Source: Palleronia pelagia | Lineage (GTDB): Bacteria > Pseudomonadota > Alphaproteobacteria > Rhodobacterales > Rhodobacteraceae | Assembly (NCBI RefSeq): GCF_900110115.1 | Contig: NZ_FOCM01000011.1 | Location: 1 to 64,000, forward strand | Direction: 5' to 3' | DNA: 64,000 bases | Shown here: one piece after another, positions 45,557 to 55,445 of the stretch | Layout of the letters: each line of letters begins with the position of its first letter | Position numbering within the stretch: position 1 is the first letter of the stretch | Made by a program: the position numbers and the translations under genes | The notes under the pieces: model-generated | What the model saw: only the letters and a program-made list of their open reading frames with translations | What the model was told of the DNA's origin: nothing | Databases searched by the model: none

Positions 45557-47848
45557 TCAATAGGGCCTGTCGCAGCGCACCGTCAGTTGCACCTTGCCCT
45601 TCACCGCCTTGCTCCAGCGCAGGCGCACGCGGTTGTTGGCGGGTCCCTCCAGCGGCGTGGCGGCTGGCATGTCGTAGACGGCAGACCCGCCGCTGTCGGT
45701 GATGCTGCCCTGCGCGGCCACACCGGGGACCGTCCGGCTCCAGGCGCCGAAGGGCAGCCACGGGCCGGGATCGAGCGTCCAGTTCTGCGCGGCCGAGCCT
45801 TGGGTGAATTCCAGCGTCACCGGGTTGATGGTTTCCTGCAGGATGTTGTTGAAGCTGTTGGCCGAGAAGTCGATCACCCTGTGCCGCGACGCGTCCAGCG
45901 GCGCGATCGAGTCGTCCACCCGTTCGACCCGGTTCAGCGGACCGTTGATCGACCGGAACGTGTTGCCCGTGACGCTGAGCCCCTGGATGAAATGACCGGT
46001 GCCGAAGGGCTTCACCACGATGAAGGTGAACCAGTCGGCCGCGTTCAGCGCGTTGAAGATGTTGCCGGTCAGGCTGAGCCCGCCAAAGCTGAACTGGTTC
46101 GCGAAATCCGGGAACGGCTCGTACTGGTTCGACATCTCGATGTGGCAATTGTCGATGTAGTTGCCGGTGATGATCGTTTTCGGGTTGGTCTGGGTGAACA
46201 CGCAACCCGCCGTCAGGGGCCCGTCGGGGGTGTTGTCGCCCTGGAACCAGTGGTTGCCGACGATGATGTGGCCCGAGCCGTTCAGCACCATGGTCGTGCC
46301 GAACCGCTGGAACCGGCTGTCGCGGATCTTGGCGTCGTTGGCGTTCACGTTGAAGCCGACGCTGATGCGTTGCGGCGCGGCGACGGGCTGTTCGTCGGAC
46401 ACGAACAGGCAGCGGTCGACCATCAGGTCCTGGCAGCCCCGCCCGTGGCTGGTGATGCCGCGATGGCTGGGCTTGGTCATCGACACGTCCCGGATCTGGA
46501 AGGTCTCGCCCAGGGGCGGCAGCAGGATGCCGCTGGCCTTGCCGTCCATCTGGAAATCCACGTCGTCGATGGTGAATTTCGACATCTTGGTGAAGCCCGA
46601 GAAGTCGAGCACGTAGCGATAACGCGTGAAGGTATAGCTCTGGTTGGCCGCCGCACCCCAAAGCGGCGCCGACAACTCGATCGTGCCCGCGCTCAGATTT
46701 CTGGACCGGACGAAGACTTCGCGGCCGACGCCCGTGCCCTCGACCCGCGCGCCGACCTCAATCGTGGCGAGGTTGCTCACATTTGAGAGGCGCGTTGGAT
46801 TGGAGGCCGGGTTGTATTGCGCCGTGGCGGTGACGGTACCCAAGTTCCAGCCGGTGCCGGACTTGACGTTGAATTGGCCGTTGCGGATGACGCGCCGGAT
46901 CTCGAACACGGTCTCGTTCGCGGCCTCGGCCATGTCGATGGGGCCGAACACGTCGATGCGACGTCCGCCCAAGTCCAGCGACTCGTGATCCGCGTTGGAC
47001 AGCAAGGCCTGGAACGCCTTCTTGAAGGCTTCCACCTCGTCCCCGAAGGCGTCGATATAGCTTGCCAGGTCGAAGTTCTTGCGCAGCAGGAACCGCCGGT
47101 TGCGGGGTTGGGTCACCATGCCCTCGAACCGGATGCGGGTGTCGATGGTCACGTCCTGCCCGAGGTAGTAGGTCCCGGCAGGCACGATGATCTCGCGCCC
47201 TGCCGACGCGGCATCGGCGGCCTCGAACGCGGCCGAGTCGTCGGTCACCCCGTCGCCCTTGGCCCCGAAATCGACCACATCGACCACGGGGATCACTTTG
47301 CGCAGGTAGGCGCCGGTGATGTCCTCGATCACCAGGTCGTCGATGCGCACCACGCCGCCCGACGGCCCGATCAGGTCCAGCCCGAAATAGCCGTAGGTGG
47401 GCGCGCCCCCCCAGACCATATCGACGCCGCCACGCGCGCCTGGCCCCACGATGGCCGAGACCTCGACCACCTCGCCGTAGCTGGTCAACGGCACCGACGG
47501 CCCGGTTTCGGGGATGCCGTCCACGGCCACATCATTGCCGCGCCCCGCCCAACCGGCGATGCGCACGGAGGGAAGGTTGCCCGACACCGCCTTCACCCGC
47601 GCGGTGATGCGCAGGTAGCAGCCCGGCTCGATCGGGGTGCGGATCATGTAGCGCAGCCACTGCGTGGCTTGGGTCTTCAGAAGTTCCAGCGCGCCGCCGA
47701 AATCCTGGTCGGCGGGGACGAAGGCCGCGTTGGACGCATTTTCATAGGTGGGCGATCCGGCGGTGCCGTTCCCGCTGGACCACACGTCGAGCCCGGCGGC
47801 GAAAGGCGTCGGCATCAGCACGATGCCGTCGGTGATGGTCTTGTTCAT
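45557..47848 (-). CDS. Pectate-lyase-3-like right-handed beta-helix protein
   Basis: 763 aa. Residues ~191-204 (VVDFGAKGDGVTDD) are the signature that opens the Pectate_lyase_3/GH28-related beta-helix, also used by phage tail spikes. Many Asn-rich rungs follow (IVGNHWFQGDNT, ITGNYIDNCHIEMSN, LTGNIFNALNA, VTGNTFRSIN). The first ~180 residues look like a carbohydrate-binding or spike-head domain (GYFGLDLIGPSGG). No signal peptide. GGGGA precedes the ATG at 47848. Proximity to capsule genes suggests a polysaccharide lyase or glycosidase, perhaps of phage or gene-transfer-agent origin; substrate unknown. Confidence 0.78.
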   Translation of the reverse strand: MNKTITDGIVLMPTPFAAGLDVWSSGNGTAGSPTYENASNAAFVPADQDFGGALELLKTQATQWLRYMIRTPIEPGCYLRITARVKAVSGNLPSVRIAGWAGRGNDVAVDGIPETGPSVPLTSYGEVVEVSAIVGPGARGGVDMVWGGAPTYGYFGLDLIGPSGGVVRIDDLVIEDITGAYLRKVIPVVDVVDFGAKGDGVTDDSAAFEAADAASAGREIIVPAGTYYLGQDVTIDTRIRFEGMVTQPRNRRFLLRKNFDLASYIDAFGDEVEAFKKAFQALLSNADHESLDLGGRRIDVFGPIDMAEAANETVFEIRRVIRNGQFNVKSGTGWNLGTVTATAQYNPASNPTRLSNVSNLATIEVGARVEGTGVGREVFVRSRNLSAGTIELSAPLWGAAANQSYTFTRYRYVLDFSGFTKMSKFTIDDVDFQMDGKASGILLPPLGETFQIRDVSMTKPSHRGITSHGRGCQDLMVDRCLFVSDEQPVAAPQRISVGFNVNANDAKIRDSRFQRFGTTMVLNGSGHIIVGNHWFQGDNTPDGPLTAGCVFTQTNPKTIITGNYIDNCHIEMSNQYEPFPDFANQFSFGGLSLTGNIFNALNAADWFTFIVVKPFGTGHFIQGLSVTGNTFRSINGPLNRVERVDDSIAPLDASRHRVIDFSANSFNNILQETINPVTLEFTQGSAAQNWTLDPGPWLPFGAWSRTVPGVAAQGSITDSGGSAVYDMPAATPLEGPANNRVRLRWSKAVKGKVQLTVRCDRPY

Positions 47849-47955
47849 GGTGGTCCCCGCGTGAATGGCGCGCGCCCCGGGAAGACCGGGCCGCATCGGG
47901 GACAAGGGATAGGCAGGCGGGCGTTAATGCGGCCTGCGACCTGCGTGCGGTGGGC

Positions 47956-48360
47956 TCAGGCGCCAACCTGGGGGGCGCGCAGCAGGCGCACGCCGTTGAT
48001 CTGCCACCCGTCCGCGGTCTCGATCATCTCATATTCCAGGACGTGCAGCGCGCCGCCCGTGTCACGCATCATCACCCGCTGCTGCACCCGGTCGCCCAGC
48101 GGCCGGGCATCGAGGAAGGTCACGTCCTCGGGCCGATAGACCATGGGATAGCCTTGCTGCACCATCTGGCCGAACCGTTCGGGCGTGCCGAACATGCCCT
48201 TGATCATGGGCGAGGCATAGGTGAAAGCGGTGGCGAAATCATCGGCCCGGAAGGCATCGATCTGGGCGCTGATGACCCCTTCGATGGCGGCATCCTCGGC
48301 CGGTGCGACCACGGGCACGACCAGCGCGGCGGCGAGACAGGCGGTAAACAGCGGTTTCAT
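47956..48360 (-). CDS. DUF4864 periplasmic protein
   Basis: 134 aa: leader MKPLFTACLAAALVVPVVA, then a compact NTF2-like domain with VISAQIDAFRADDFATAFTY and GDRVQQRVMMRDTGGALHVLEYEM near-continuous, as in DUF4864 proteins. AGGAGG precedes the ATG at 48360. Unknown function; probably monocistronic. Confidence 0.8.
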   Translation of the reverse strand: MKPLFTACLAAALVVPVVAPAEDAAIEGVISAQIDAFRADDFATAFTYASPMIKGMFGTPERFGQMVQQGYPMVYRPEDVTFLDARPLGDRVQQRVMMRDTGGALHVLEYEMIETADGWQINGVRLLRAPQVGA

Positions 48361-48447
48361 GGGCGATCCTCCTACGCTCAGAGACACGCAAGGATGATGG
48401 CGCAAGTTTCGGATCTGCCCATGCGACGATTGGTGTCGGGGTGCCTG

Positions 48448-49050
48448 TCAGCTCATCTGTGACAGGCGCGCCACGTAGCGGGCCAGCGTGTCGATCTCGA
48501 GGTTCAGCCGGTCGCCCACCTTGCGCGCGCCCCAGGTCGTGACCTGCTTGGAGTGGGGGATCAGGTTCACGTCGAAGGACTCCCCGTCGACGGCGTTCAC
48601 GGTCAGCGAGGTGCCGTCCAGCGCGATCGAGCCCTTGGGCGCGATGTACCTGGCCAGCGCCTCGGGCGCCTCGATGGTGAAGCGGGTCGAGCCGTCGATC
48701 TCTTCCATGCCGGTGATCGTCGCGACGCCATCCACGTGGCCCGACACGATGTGCCCGCCCAGCTCGTCGCCCACGCGCAGGCTGCGTTCCAGGTTCAGCC
48801 GCGTGCCGGGCGCCCAGCCCGTGTCGCCGATATTGGTCTTCGACACGGTCTCGGCGCTGATCTCGACCTCGAACCATCCGCGCGGGTCGGTGCCGGTGTC
48901 GGTAACGGTCAGGCAGACGCCGTCGCAGGCGATGGACGCGCCCAGCGGCACGGTCGCGATGTCGTAGGAGGTGGCGATGCGCGCGCGCAGGTCATGGGGA
49001 CGCTCGACCTTCAGAACCTCGCCGATATCGGTGATCAGTCCGGTGAACAT
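48448..49050 (-). CDS. ribE: Riboflavin synthase, alpha chain
   Basis: 200 aa dismutating two 6,7-dimethyl-8-ribityllumazine molecules to riboflavin. MFTGLITDIGEV and the duplicated lumazine-binding repeats are plain: GASIACDGVCLTVTD in the first, KGSIALDGTSLTVN in the second, with LGGHIVSGHVDG between. AAGGAG precedes the ATG at 49050. In related genomes it directly follows ribD; here three capsule genes on the other strand intervene. Confidence 0.95.
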   Translation of the reverse strand: MFTGLITDIGEVLKVERPHDLRARIATSYDIATVPLGASIACDGVCLTVTDTGTDPRGWFEVEISAETVSKTNIGDTGWAPGTRLNLERSLRVGDELGGHIVSGHVDGVATITGMEEIDGSTRFTIEAPEALARYIAPKGSIALDGTSLTVNAVDGESFDVNLIPHSKQVTTWGARKVGDRLNLEIDTLARYVARLSQMS

Positions 49051-49184
49051 GCGCCGCTCCTTCGTGGTGGGGTCCTGCCGCGGATATGGCCCGCGCGGGG
49101 CAGCGGTGACAAGGGCTGCACCATCCGGGACATTAAATAACCACCTTTCCACGCCACGATCCCGGTGATTGAGTGGCGGGAACC

Positions 49185-50498
49185 ATGAAGATGAGCGGTG
49201 ATATCCACGTCCCGGGCCAAAGGCGGTTCCTGTTCCTGCAGGGGCCGCACGGACCCTTTTTCGGTCGGCTGGGCCGGATGCTGTCGCTGGCCGGCGCGCG
49301 TTGCTGGCGCGTGGGCTTCAACCGCGGGGACCAGGCGTTCTGGCCCGACGCCGACCGCTACATCGCCTACCGCGATCCGCCCGAGGCCTGGCCGCGGACC
49401 TTCCGCGATCTCGTGGCGCAGCACGGAATCACCGATATCGTCCTTTACGGCGAAGCGCGCGCGATCCACGCCGAGGCCATCGTCGCCGCCCGCACGCTTG
49501 GCCTGACCATCCACGTTTTTGAGGAAGGATACCTGAGGCCGTACTGGGTCACTTACGAGCGGGGCGGCTCGAACGGCAACTCGGCGCTGACCGGGATGGA
49601 CGTCACGGGGATGCAGCAGGCGCTGGCCGCTTCGGCGGGCGAGCAGCCCGAGGCCCCTGCCCATTGGGGCGACATGCGCCAGCACATCTTCTACGGCGCC
49701 GCCTACCACGCCTTCGTGCTGCTGATGAACCGGCGCTATCGCAACTTCCGCCCGCATCGCGCGCTCAGCGTCGCGCAAGAATTCCGGCTGTATCTGAAGC
49801 GGCTTCTGCTGATGCCGGCGCTCTGGGCCGACCGGGTCATCGCGACCGCGCGGGTGCGCGGCGGCGGCTATCCCTACCACGTGGCGCTTCTGCAGCTGGA
49901 ACACGACAGCAACTTCCAGTCGCATTCTCCGTTTGGCACCATGACCGAGTTCCTGGACCTGCTGATCGACGGATTTGCCGCCGGTGCGCCCGGTCACCAC
50001 CACCTCGTGATCAAAGCCCACCCGCTCGAAGACGGACGGGTCGACCTGCGCGCCCATATCCGCCGCCGCGCCGCCGATCGCGGCGTGTCGAACCGGGTGC
50101 ATTTCCTGCGCGGTGGCAAGCTCGCGCAGTTGCTTGACCATGCCCGCTCGGCCGTGACGGTGAACTCGACCGCCGCGCAGCAGGTCCTGTGGCGGGGCCT
50201 GCCGCTGAAGGTGTTCGGCGCGGCCGTCTACGCCAAGCCCGAATTCGTCTCAGACCAGCCGCTGGCGGACTTCTTCCGTTGGCCCGACAGCCCGGATGCC
50301 CGCGCCTATCGCGATTACCGCCGTTTCCTGCTGGAAACCAGCCAGATCCCAGGGTCCTTCTACTCGGCCAAAGGACGGCAGCAGTTGCTGCGCCAGGTTG
50401 TCGATCTCATGCTGGCGCGCGACGACCCCTATGAGCTTTTGCAGAAGGGTCGCGCGGCCCCAAGGCAACAGTTGCGCGTCGTGACCAGAGCGCAATAG
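49185..50498 (+). CDS. Capsule polysaccharide biosynthesis protein (KpsS-like)
   Basis: 437-aa Capsule_synth-family glycosyltransferase. It shows FLFLQGPHGPFFGRLGRML at the N-terminus, the HVFEEGYLRPYWVTYE motif, KAHPLEDGRVD and VTVNSTAAQQVLWRGLPLKV, matching KpsS, which adds the first Kdo to the lipid anchor of group 2 capsules. ATG choices are 49185 and 49191; the first keeps the short basic lead. It is followed by an export protein and KpsC. Confidence 0.87.
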   Translation: MKMSGDIHVPGQRRFLFLQGPHGPFFGRLGRMLSLAGARCWRVGFNRGDQAFWPDADRYIAYRDPPEAWPRTFRDLVAQHGITDIVLYGEARAIHAEAIVAARTLGLTIHVFEEGYLRPYWVTYERGGSNGNSALTGMDVTGMQQALAASAGEQPEAPAHWGDMRQHIFYGAAYHAFVLLMNRRYRNFRPHRALSVAQEFRLYLKRLLLMPALWADRVIATARVRGGGYPYHVALLQLEHDSNFQSHSPFGTMTEFLDLLIDGFAAGAPGHHHLVIKAHPLEDGRVDLRAHIRRRAADRGVSNRVHFLRGGKLAQLLDHARSAVTVNSTAAQQVLWRGLPLKVFGAAVYAKPEFVSDQPLADFFRWPDSPDARAYRDYRRFLLETSQIPGSFYSAKGRQQLLRQVVDLMLARDDPYELLQKGRAAPRQQLRVVTRAQ

Positions 50499-50585
50499 GC
50501 CACCAGACTTTTAATAATACGACAACCGGTCTAGGCTCGGCCCCAAAAAGCCGAGCCAGAATAAACAGGTCGAGGAGACCGGGCA

Positions 50586-51716
50586 GTGAAGATTCAACAT
50601 TCCCGCTGGGGCAAGCCCGTTGCGGCGCTTGCCGTGCTGGCCGTCCTGGCCGGGTGCGGCCTGCCGCGCAGCGGCCCCACCAAACGCGAAATCTTCGCCG
50701 GATCCGTCCAGCGCGAAGGTGACGCCTTCATCGTTTCCGTCAACTCCAGGGTCACCCGGGCAACGGCAGTCTATCCTTCGCTGGGTTTCACCAGCGCCTT
50801 CGTCAATGCAGGCGTTCTGGGATCCGACACAATCCGGCCGGGCGACACGCTGGGTCTGACGATCTATGAGAATGTCGAGGACGGCCTTCTGGTGCCCGAA
50901 GGGGCGCCTTCAGCGGTGCTGGAAGAGGTGCAGGTCGATGGCAATGGCTTCATCTTCGTGCCCTACGCGGGCCGGGTCAGGGCCGCCGGCAACACGCCCG
51001 AGGCCATCCGGCGCATCATCACCGACCGGCTCGACAGCCAGACGCCCGAGCCGCAGGTGCTGGTCCGGCGTCTCCAGGGCGATGGCACCACCGTTTCAGT
51101 CACCGGCGGCGTCGGCGCACAGGGTGTCTATGCCATTGAACGTCCCACCCGCACGCTGACAGCCATGCTGGCCCGGGCGGGCGGCATCGCCATCCCGAAC
51201 GAGACCGCGCAAGTCACCGTGGTGCGCCACGGCCGGCAGGAAAAGGTCTGGTTCCAGGATCTCTACGAGAACCCGCATTTCGACATCGCCCTGCGCGGCG
51301 GCGACAAGATCCTTGTCGAACAGGACCAGCGCAGCTTCAGCGCGTTGGGTGCCACCGGCACCCAGCAGCTGGTGCCCTTCGACCGGCAGACGATCTCGGC
51401 CATCGAGGCTATCGCGCTGGTGGGCGGACTGAACACCAACCTGGCCGACCCCACCGGCGTTTTCGTCTTCCGCAACGAGGCCGAGGTCATCGCCGAACAG
51501 GTGCTGGCCCGCGATGACCTGCGGGGCACCCAGCGCATGGTCTACGTCCTGGATCTCACCGCGCCGAACGGCATGTTCGAGGCGCGCGATTTCGCCATTC
51601 GCGATGGCGACACCGTCTACGTGACCGAAGCGCCCTATACCCAGTGGCAGAAGACGCTGTCGGCCATCACCGGCACCGCCGCGACCGCCAGCAACATCGA
51701 CTCGCTCGGCGGGTAG
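50586..51716 (+). CDS. Polysaccharide export outer-membrane lipoprotein (Wza/KpsD family)
   Basis: 376 aa with a lipoprotein signal ending LAVLAGC. A Poly_export domain begins at IRPGDTLGLTIYENVEDG and continues VDGNGFIFVPYAGRVRAAG; SLBB-type repeats follow (VTGGVGAQGVYAI, LGATGTQQLVPF). It should form the outer-membrane channel for capsule export. GTG start at 50586 after CGAGGAG. No inner-membrane KpsMT or KpsE/Wzc gene lies in the window. Confidence 0.9.
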   Translation: MKIQHSRWGKPVAALAVLAVLAGCGLPRSGPTKREIFAGSVQREGDAFIVSVNSRVTRATAVYPSLGFTSAFVNAGVLGSDTIRPGDTLGLTIYENVEDGLLVPEGAPSAVLEEVQVDGNGFIFVPYAGRVRAAGNTPEAIRRIITDRLDSQTPEPQVLVRRLQGDGTTVSVTGGVGAQGVYAIERPTRTLTAMLARAGGIAIPNETAQVTVVRHGRQEKVWFQDLYENPHFDIALRGGDKILVEQDQRSFSALGATGTQQLVPFDRQTISAIEAIALVGGLNTNLADPTGVFVFRNEAEVIAEQVLARDDLRGTQRMVYVLDLTAPNGMFEARDFAIRDGDTVYVTEAPYTQWQKTLSAITGTAATASNIDSLGG

Positions 51717-51720
51717 GAGC

Positions 51721-53736
51721 GTGGCCGACGGGCCGTCTGAGCGGGGCCAAAGGCTGTTCGCCTATAATGGCGGGTTCCTGAACGCGCGCGTGCGCCGCAT
51801 CCTGACCCTGGCCGGCCTTCGCCTGACCACTGGGCTGCCCGGGGACGGCGACGCCGTGGCCATGTGGGGCCGCTCGCCCACCGCCCACCGGGGCGAGGCC
51901 ATGGCGGCCCGCTACGGCGTGCCGTTGGTTCGGGTCGAGGATGCCTTCCTGCGATCGCTCCACCCCGGTCGCACAGGCGCGCCGCCCCTGGGCCTGCTGC
52001 TGGATCGCAGCGGCGTTCATTTCGACAGTAGTCAGCCATCCGATCTGGAAACCATGCTGGCGAGTGCCGCACTGGACGACACCGTTCTGCTGGACCGCGC
52101 GCGCGACGTGATCGACCGCCTCCGCCGCGATCACCTGACGAAATACTGCGCCGTGGACCCCGACCTGCCCCTGCCCGACCCGGGCTACGTCCTGGTTGTT
52201 GACCAGACGCGCGGCGACGCATCGATCACCCACGGGGCCGGATCCGAGGAGCTGTTCGCCGAGATGCTGGCCTTCGCCCGGATCGAGAACCCTGGCGCCC
52301 GCATCGTCATCAAGACCCATCCCGAAACGATCCAAGGCTTCCGCGACGGACATTTCTCGGAAAAGGACAAGGACGGCAAGACCACCCTCCTGGACACGCC
52401 CGTGTCGCCCTGGAGCCTGCTTGAGGGCGCCGTTGCGGTCTACGCGGTGACCAGCCAGATGGGATTCGAGGCGATCCTGGCGGGCCATCGACCGCGCATC
52501 TTCGGACAACCTTTCTACGGCGGCTGGGGCCTGACGCAGGACGAGAACCCCCAGCCCCGGCGGGAACGCAAGCTGACCCGCGCACAGCTCGTGGCGGGCG
52601 CGTTGATCGAGTATCCGCTCTGGTATGACCCCCATCGCGACCGGCTGTGCGAGATCGAGGATACGCTTGATGCGCTGGCCGCCGAGGCGCGGGCCTGGCG
52701 CGAGGATCGCCACGGATGGGTCGCGGGCGGCATGCGGCTGTGGAAGCGCGGACCTTTGCAACAGGTCTTCGGCCGCCACCGCGCGATGGTCTTCGAACCC
52801 AATCCGGACCGCCTGATCCCCCGCGCGGACGAGACCGGACGGCGCGTCATGTGCTGGGCGGGAAAACTGCCGCCGTCGCTGGCCACTGCGGCGATCCACC
52901 GGGTCGAGGACGGGCTTCTGCGCTCGCGCGGGCTGGGCGCGGACCTGGTGCCCCCGCTGTCGTTGGTCGTCGATCCCGAGGGCATCTACTACGACCCCAC
53001 CCGCCCCTCGCGGCTGGAGCATCTCATCGCCCGCAGCGTCGAGTTGAAGCCCGCCGAGGTCGAACGCGCGCGGCGTCTGATTGCGCGCCTGACGGCCGAG
53101 GGGCTGACCAAGTACAATATCGGCAGCAACGCCCTCCCAGACCTCCCGCGCGACCGGCACGTGATCCTGGTGCCGGGCCAGGTGGCCGACGACGCCTCGA
53201 TCCGCCTCGGCACCGACGCGGTTTCGGACAACGCGGCTCTGCTCGCGCGGACCAGGGCCGAGAACCCGGATGCCTTCCTGGTCTACAAGCCACACCCGGA
53301 CGTGGAGCCCGGCCTGCGCGAGGGCGCAATACCGGCCGAAGACGCCGACCTTGTGTTGGCGGGCACCGATGCGGCCGCGCTTCTGCGGGCCGTGGACGCC
53401 GTATGGACCATGACATCCACCGTCGGGTTCGAGGCGCTGCTGCGCGGCGTGCCGGTCACCTGCCTGGGCACGCCGTTCTACGCGGGCTGGGGCCTGACGA
53501 CCGACCTGGGGCGCGTGCCCGCCCGGCGCGTGGCGCGTCCGAGCCTCGCCCAACTGGTTCACGCGGTGCTGATCGGCTACCCGCGCTACCACGATCCGGT
53601 GACCGGCACACCCTGTCCCGTCGAGGTCGCCGTCGACCGGCTGGCCGCGGGAAAGGCCCTGCCCCGCTCGCCGCTGAACCGCCTGCTGGCCAAGGCCCAG
53701 GGCGCGCTGGCGTCACAGGCGCATCTCTGGCGCTAG
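51721..53736 (+). CDS. Capsule polysaccharide biosynthesis protein KpsC-like, dual transferase
   Basis: 671 aa made of two similar halves: RVEDAFLRS...GLLLDRSGVHFD near residue 75 and HRVEDGLLRS...SLVVDPEGIYYD near 395; IKTHPETIQGF pairs with YKPHPDVEPGL, and FGQPFYGGWGLT with LGTPFYAGWGLT. This is the KpsC layout, with two beta-Kdo transferase modules that build the poly-Kdo linker of capsules. GTG start at 51721, 4 nt after the export gene. Its stop (TAG, 53734-53736) interlocks with the ribD stop on minus. Confidence 0.9.
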   Translation: MADGPSERGQRLFAYNGGFLNARVRRILTLAGLRLTTGLPGDGDAVAMWGRSPTAHRGEAMAARYGVPLVRVEDAFLRSLHPGRTGAPPLGLLLDRSGVHFDSSQPSDLETMLASAALDDTVLLDRARDVIDRLRRDHLTKYCAVDPDLPLPDPGYVLVVDQTRGDASITHGAGSEELFAEMLAFARIENPGARIVIKTHPETIQGFRDGHFSEKDKDGKTTLLDTPVSPWSLLEGAVAVYAVTSQMGFEAILAGHRPRIFGQPFYGGWGLTQDENPQPRRERKLTRAQLVAGALIEYPLWYDPHRDRLCEIEDTLDALAAEARAWREDRHGWVAGGMRLWKRGPLQQVFGRHRAMVFEPNPDRLIPRADETGRRVMCWAGKLPPSLATAAIHRVEDGLLRSRGLGADLVPPLSLVVDPEGIYYDPTRPSRLEHLIARSVELKPAEVERARRLIARLTAEGLTKYNIGSNALPDLPRDRHVILVPGQVADDASIRLGTDAVSDNAALLARTRAENPDAFLVYKPHPDVEPGLREGAIPAEDADLVLAGTDAAALLRAVDAVWTMTSTVGFEALLRGVPVTCLGTPFYAGWGLTTDLGRVPARRVARPSLAQLVHAVLIGYPRYHDPVTGTPCPVEVAVDRLAAGKALPRSPLNRLLAKAQGALASQAHLWR

Positions 53737-54818
53737 GCGCGGGTCCAGGTCGCCATGACGTCGCCGCCCACCGGGCGCACATCCTCCAGCGCGAACCGTG
53801 GTGCATCGGCCAGGGCCGACAGGCCCAGCGCGCCCAGCGACGGCTGGCCCTCGGCGCCCAGGGCGACGCCGGCGGTGAACCCCACCAGCCGGTCCACCAG
53901 CCCAGCCTGCAAAAGGGCGGCGCCGAAGCTGCCGCCGCCTTCGCAAAACACGCGGGTCAGCCCCGCGTTGCCCATGGCGTTCAGCAAGGCCGCGGGGTCG
54001 ACCCGCCCCCGGTCCAGCGGCAGCTCGATCAGGCGCGCGCCAAGTCCCGCCCAGTGGTCGCGGCGGTCCTGCGGCGCGTCGGGGCCATGGCAAAGCCACA
54101 GACCGTCATTCGCGCTGCCTTCGAGCCGCCCGCCCAGTGGCAGGTCGAGCCGCCGAGCGGCGACGATGCGCACGGGCTGGCGAGCCACGCCCAGATCCCG
54201 CACGGTCAGCATCGGGTCGTCCGCACGCGCCGTGCCGCCCCCGACGAGCACCGCGTCATGGATCATCCGTTGGGCGTGAACGGCCCGCCGCGCGCCGGGT
54301 CCGGTGATCCAGCGTGACTCACCGCTGGCCGTGGCGATGCGTCCGTCGAACGATGTCGCCAGCTTCAGCGTCAGGCGCGGCCGCCCCTGCCCGATCCGCG
54401 TGAGATAGCCCGCCTGGTCGGCCCGTGCCGCCGCTTCGCCGACACCGATCTCCACCTCGATCCCCGCCTCGCGCAATCGCGCATGCCCCCGCCCCGCCAC
54501 GCGCGGATCGGGATCCTGCATGGTGGTGATGACGCGCGCGACGCCCGACCGGATCAGCGCGTCGGCGCAAGGCGGCGTCCGCCCGTGATGGGCGCAGGGT
54601 TCGAGCGTGACGAAGACATCGGCGCCGCGCGCGGCGTCGCCGGCCTGCTCCAGCGCCATGGTCTCCGCATGAGGGCGGCCGCCGGGCTGGGTCCAGCCGC
54701 GGCCGACGACGCGCCCGTCCTTGACCACGACGCAGCCCACGGCGGGATTCGGCCACGCCTGACCAAGACCGCGCCGTCCAAGGGACAGCGCGTGCGCCAT
54801 GAAGGCCGCGTCGATCAC
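53733..54818 (-). CDS. ribD: Bifunctional riboflavin deaminase/reductase RibD
   Basis: 361 aa. The N-terminal deaminase has [11 protein letters not shown] (HAE) and [17 protein letters not shown] (zinc cysteines); the C-terminal reductase has [13 protein letters not shown] and [15 protein letters not shown]. It catalyses the second and third steps of riboflavin synthesis. It overlaps nrdR by 4 nt and ends inside the last codon of the KpsC-like gene. Confidence 0.95.
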   Translation of the reverse strand: MIDAAFMAHALSLGRRGLGQAWPNPAVGCVVVKDGRVVGRGWTQPGGRPHAETMALEQAGDAARGADVFVTLEPCAHHGRTPPCADALIRSGVARVITTMQDPDPRVAGRGHARLREAGIEVEIGVGEAAARADQAGYLTRIGQGRPRLTLKLATSFDGRIATASGESRWITGPGARRAVHAQRMIHDAVLVGGGTARADDPMLTVRDLGVARQPVRIVAARRLDLPLGGRLEGSANDGLWLCHGPDAPQDRRDHWAGLGARLIELPLDRGRVDPAALLNAMGNAGLTRVFCEGGGSFGAALLQAGLVDRLVGFTAGVALGAEGQPSLGALGLSALADAPRFALEDVRPVGGDVMATWTRA

Positions 54819-55282
54819 TCTTCCGGCTGTGCGGGCGGACGCAGTTCGCTGACGAACTTGTCGAAATCGTCGGGCGCCTGGAAATTCTTGTAAACGCTGG
54901 CGAACCGCACGTAAGCGACCGTGTCGATGCGGGCGAGGCTTTCCATTACGATCTCGCCGATGACCTTCGACGGGATGTCGGTGTCGCCCATGGATTCCAG
55001 CCGCCGCACGATGCCCGAGATCATCTGGTCCACCCGCTCGGGCTCGACCGGGCGTTTCTGCATCGAAATCCGGACCGAGCGTTCCAGCTTGTCGCGGTCG
55101 AAATCCTCGCGCCGGCCGTTGGTCTTGACCACGACCAGATCACGCAGCTGCACCCGTTCGTAGGTGGTGAACCGTCCCGCGCAAGCCGGGCAGAACCGGC
55201 GACGTCGGATCGCCACGTGGTCTTCGGCCGGGCGCGAATCCTTAACCTGGGTGTCGATATTGCCGCAGAAAGGACAGCGCAT
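54815..55282 (-). CDS. nrdR: Ribonucleotide reductase repressor NrdR
   Basis: 155 aa. Zinc ribbon [17 protein letters not shown] and [16 protein letters not shown], followed by an ATP-cone ([19 protein letters not shown]). NrdR senses ATP/dATP and represses nrd operons. Coupling with ribD via a 4-nt overlap is the common alphaproteobacterial order. The ATG at 55282 is the conserved start. Confidence 0.96.
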   Translation of the reverse strand: MRCPFCGNIDTQVKDSRPAEDHVAIRRRRFCPACAGRFTTYERVQLRDLVVVKTNGRREDFDRDKLERSVRISMQKRPVEPERVDQMISGIVRRLESMGDTDIPSKVIGEIVMESLARIDTVAYVRFASVYKNFQAPDDFDKFVSELRPPAQPEE

Positions 55283-55445
55283 GCGGAATTCCTTGGGTTC
55301 GGTCAGCCGTTGGACACGACCACTATAGGCAGCCCCGCAGAGCTTGGGTAGCCCGGAATTTCCGTCGCTAGATAGGCTTCCGTGAACCGGTGCCCTGGGC
55401 CCCGCGTTGCCCGTGCGCAGACAGACAACATCACAGGAGCGACCC

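Noticed and set aside
49051-49184. Possible FMN riboswitch before ribE
   Set aside because: The conserved RFN-element boxes (AGGG, GGGTGAAATTCCC-like stem parts) are not visible.
51721-53736. Internal duplication as a gene fusion unique to this genome
   Set aside because: Two-module architecture is normal for KpsC proteins.
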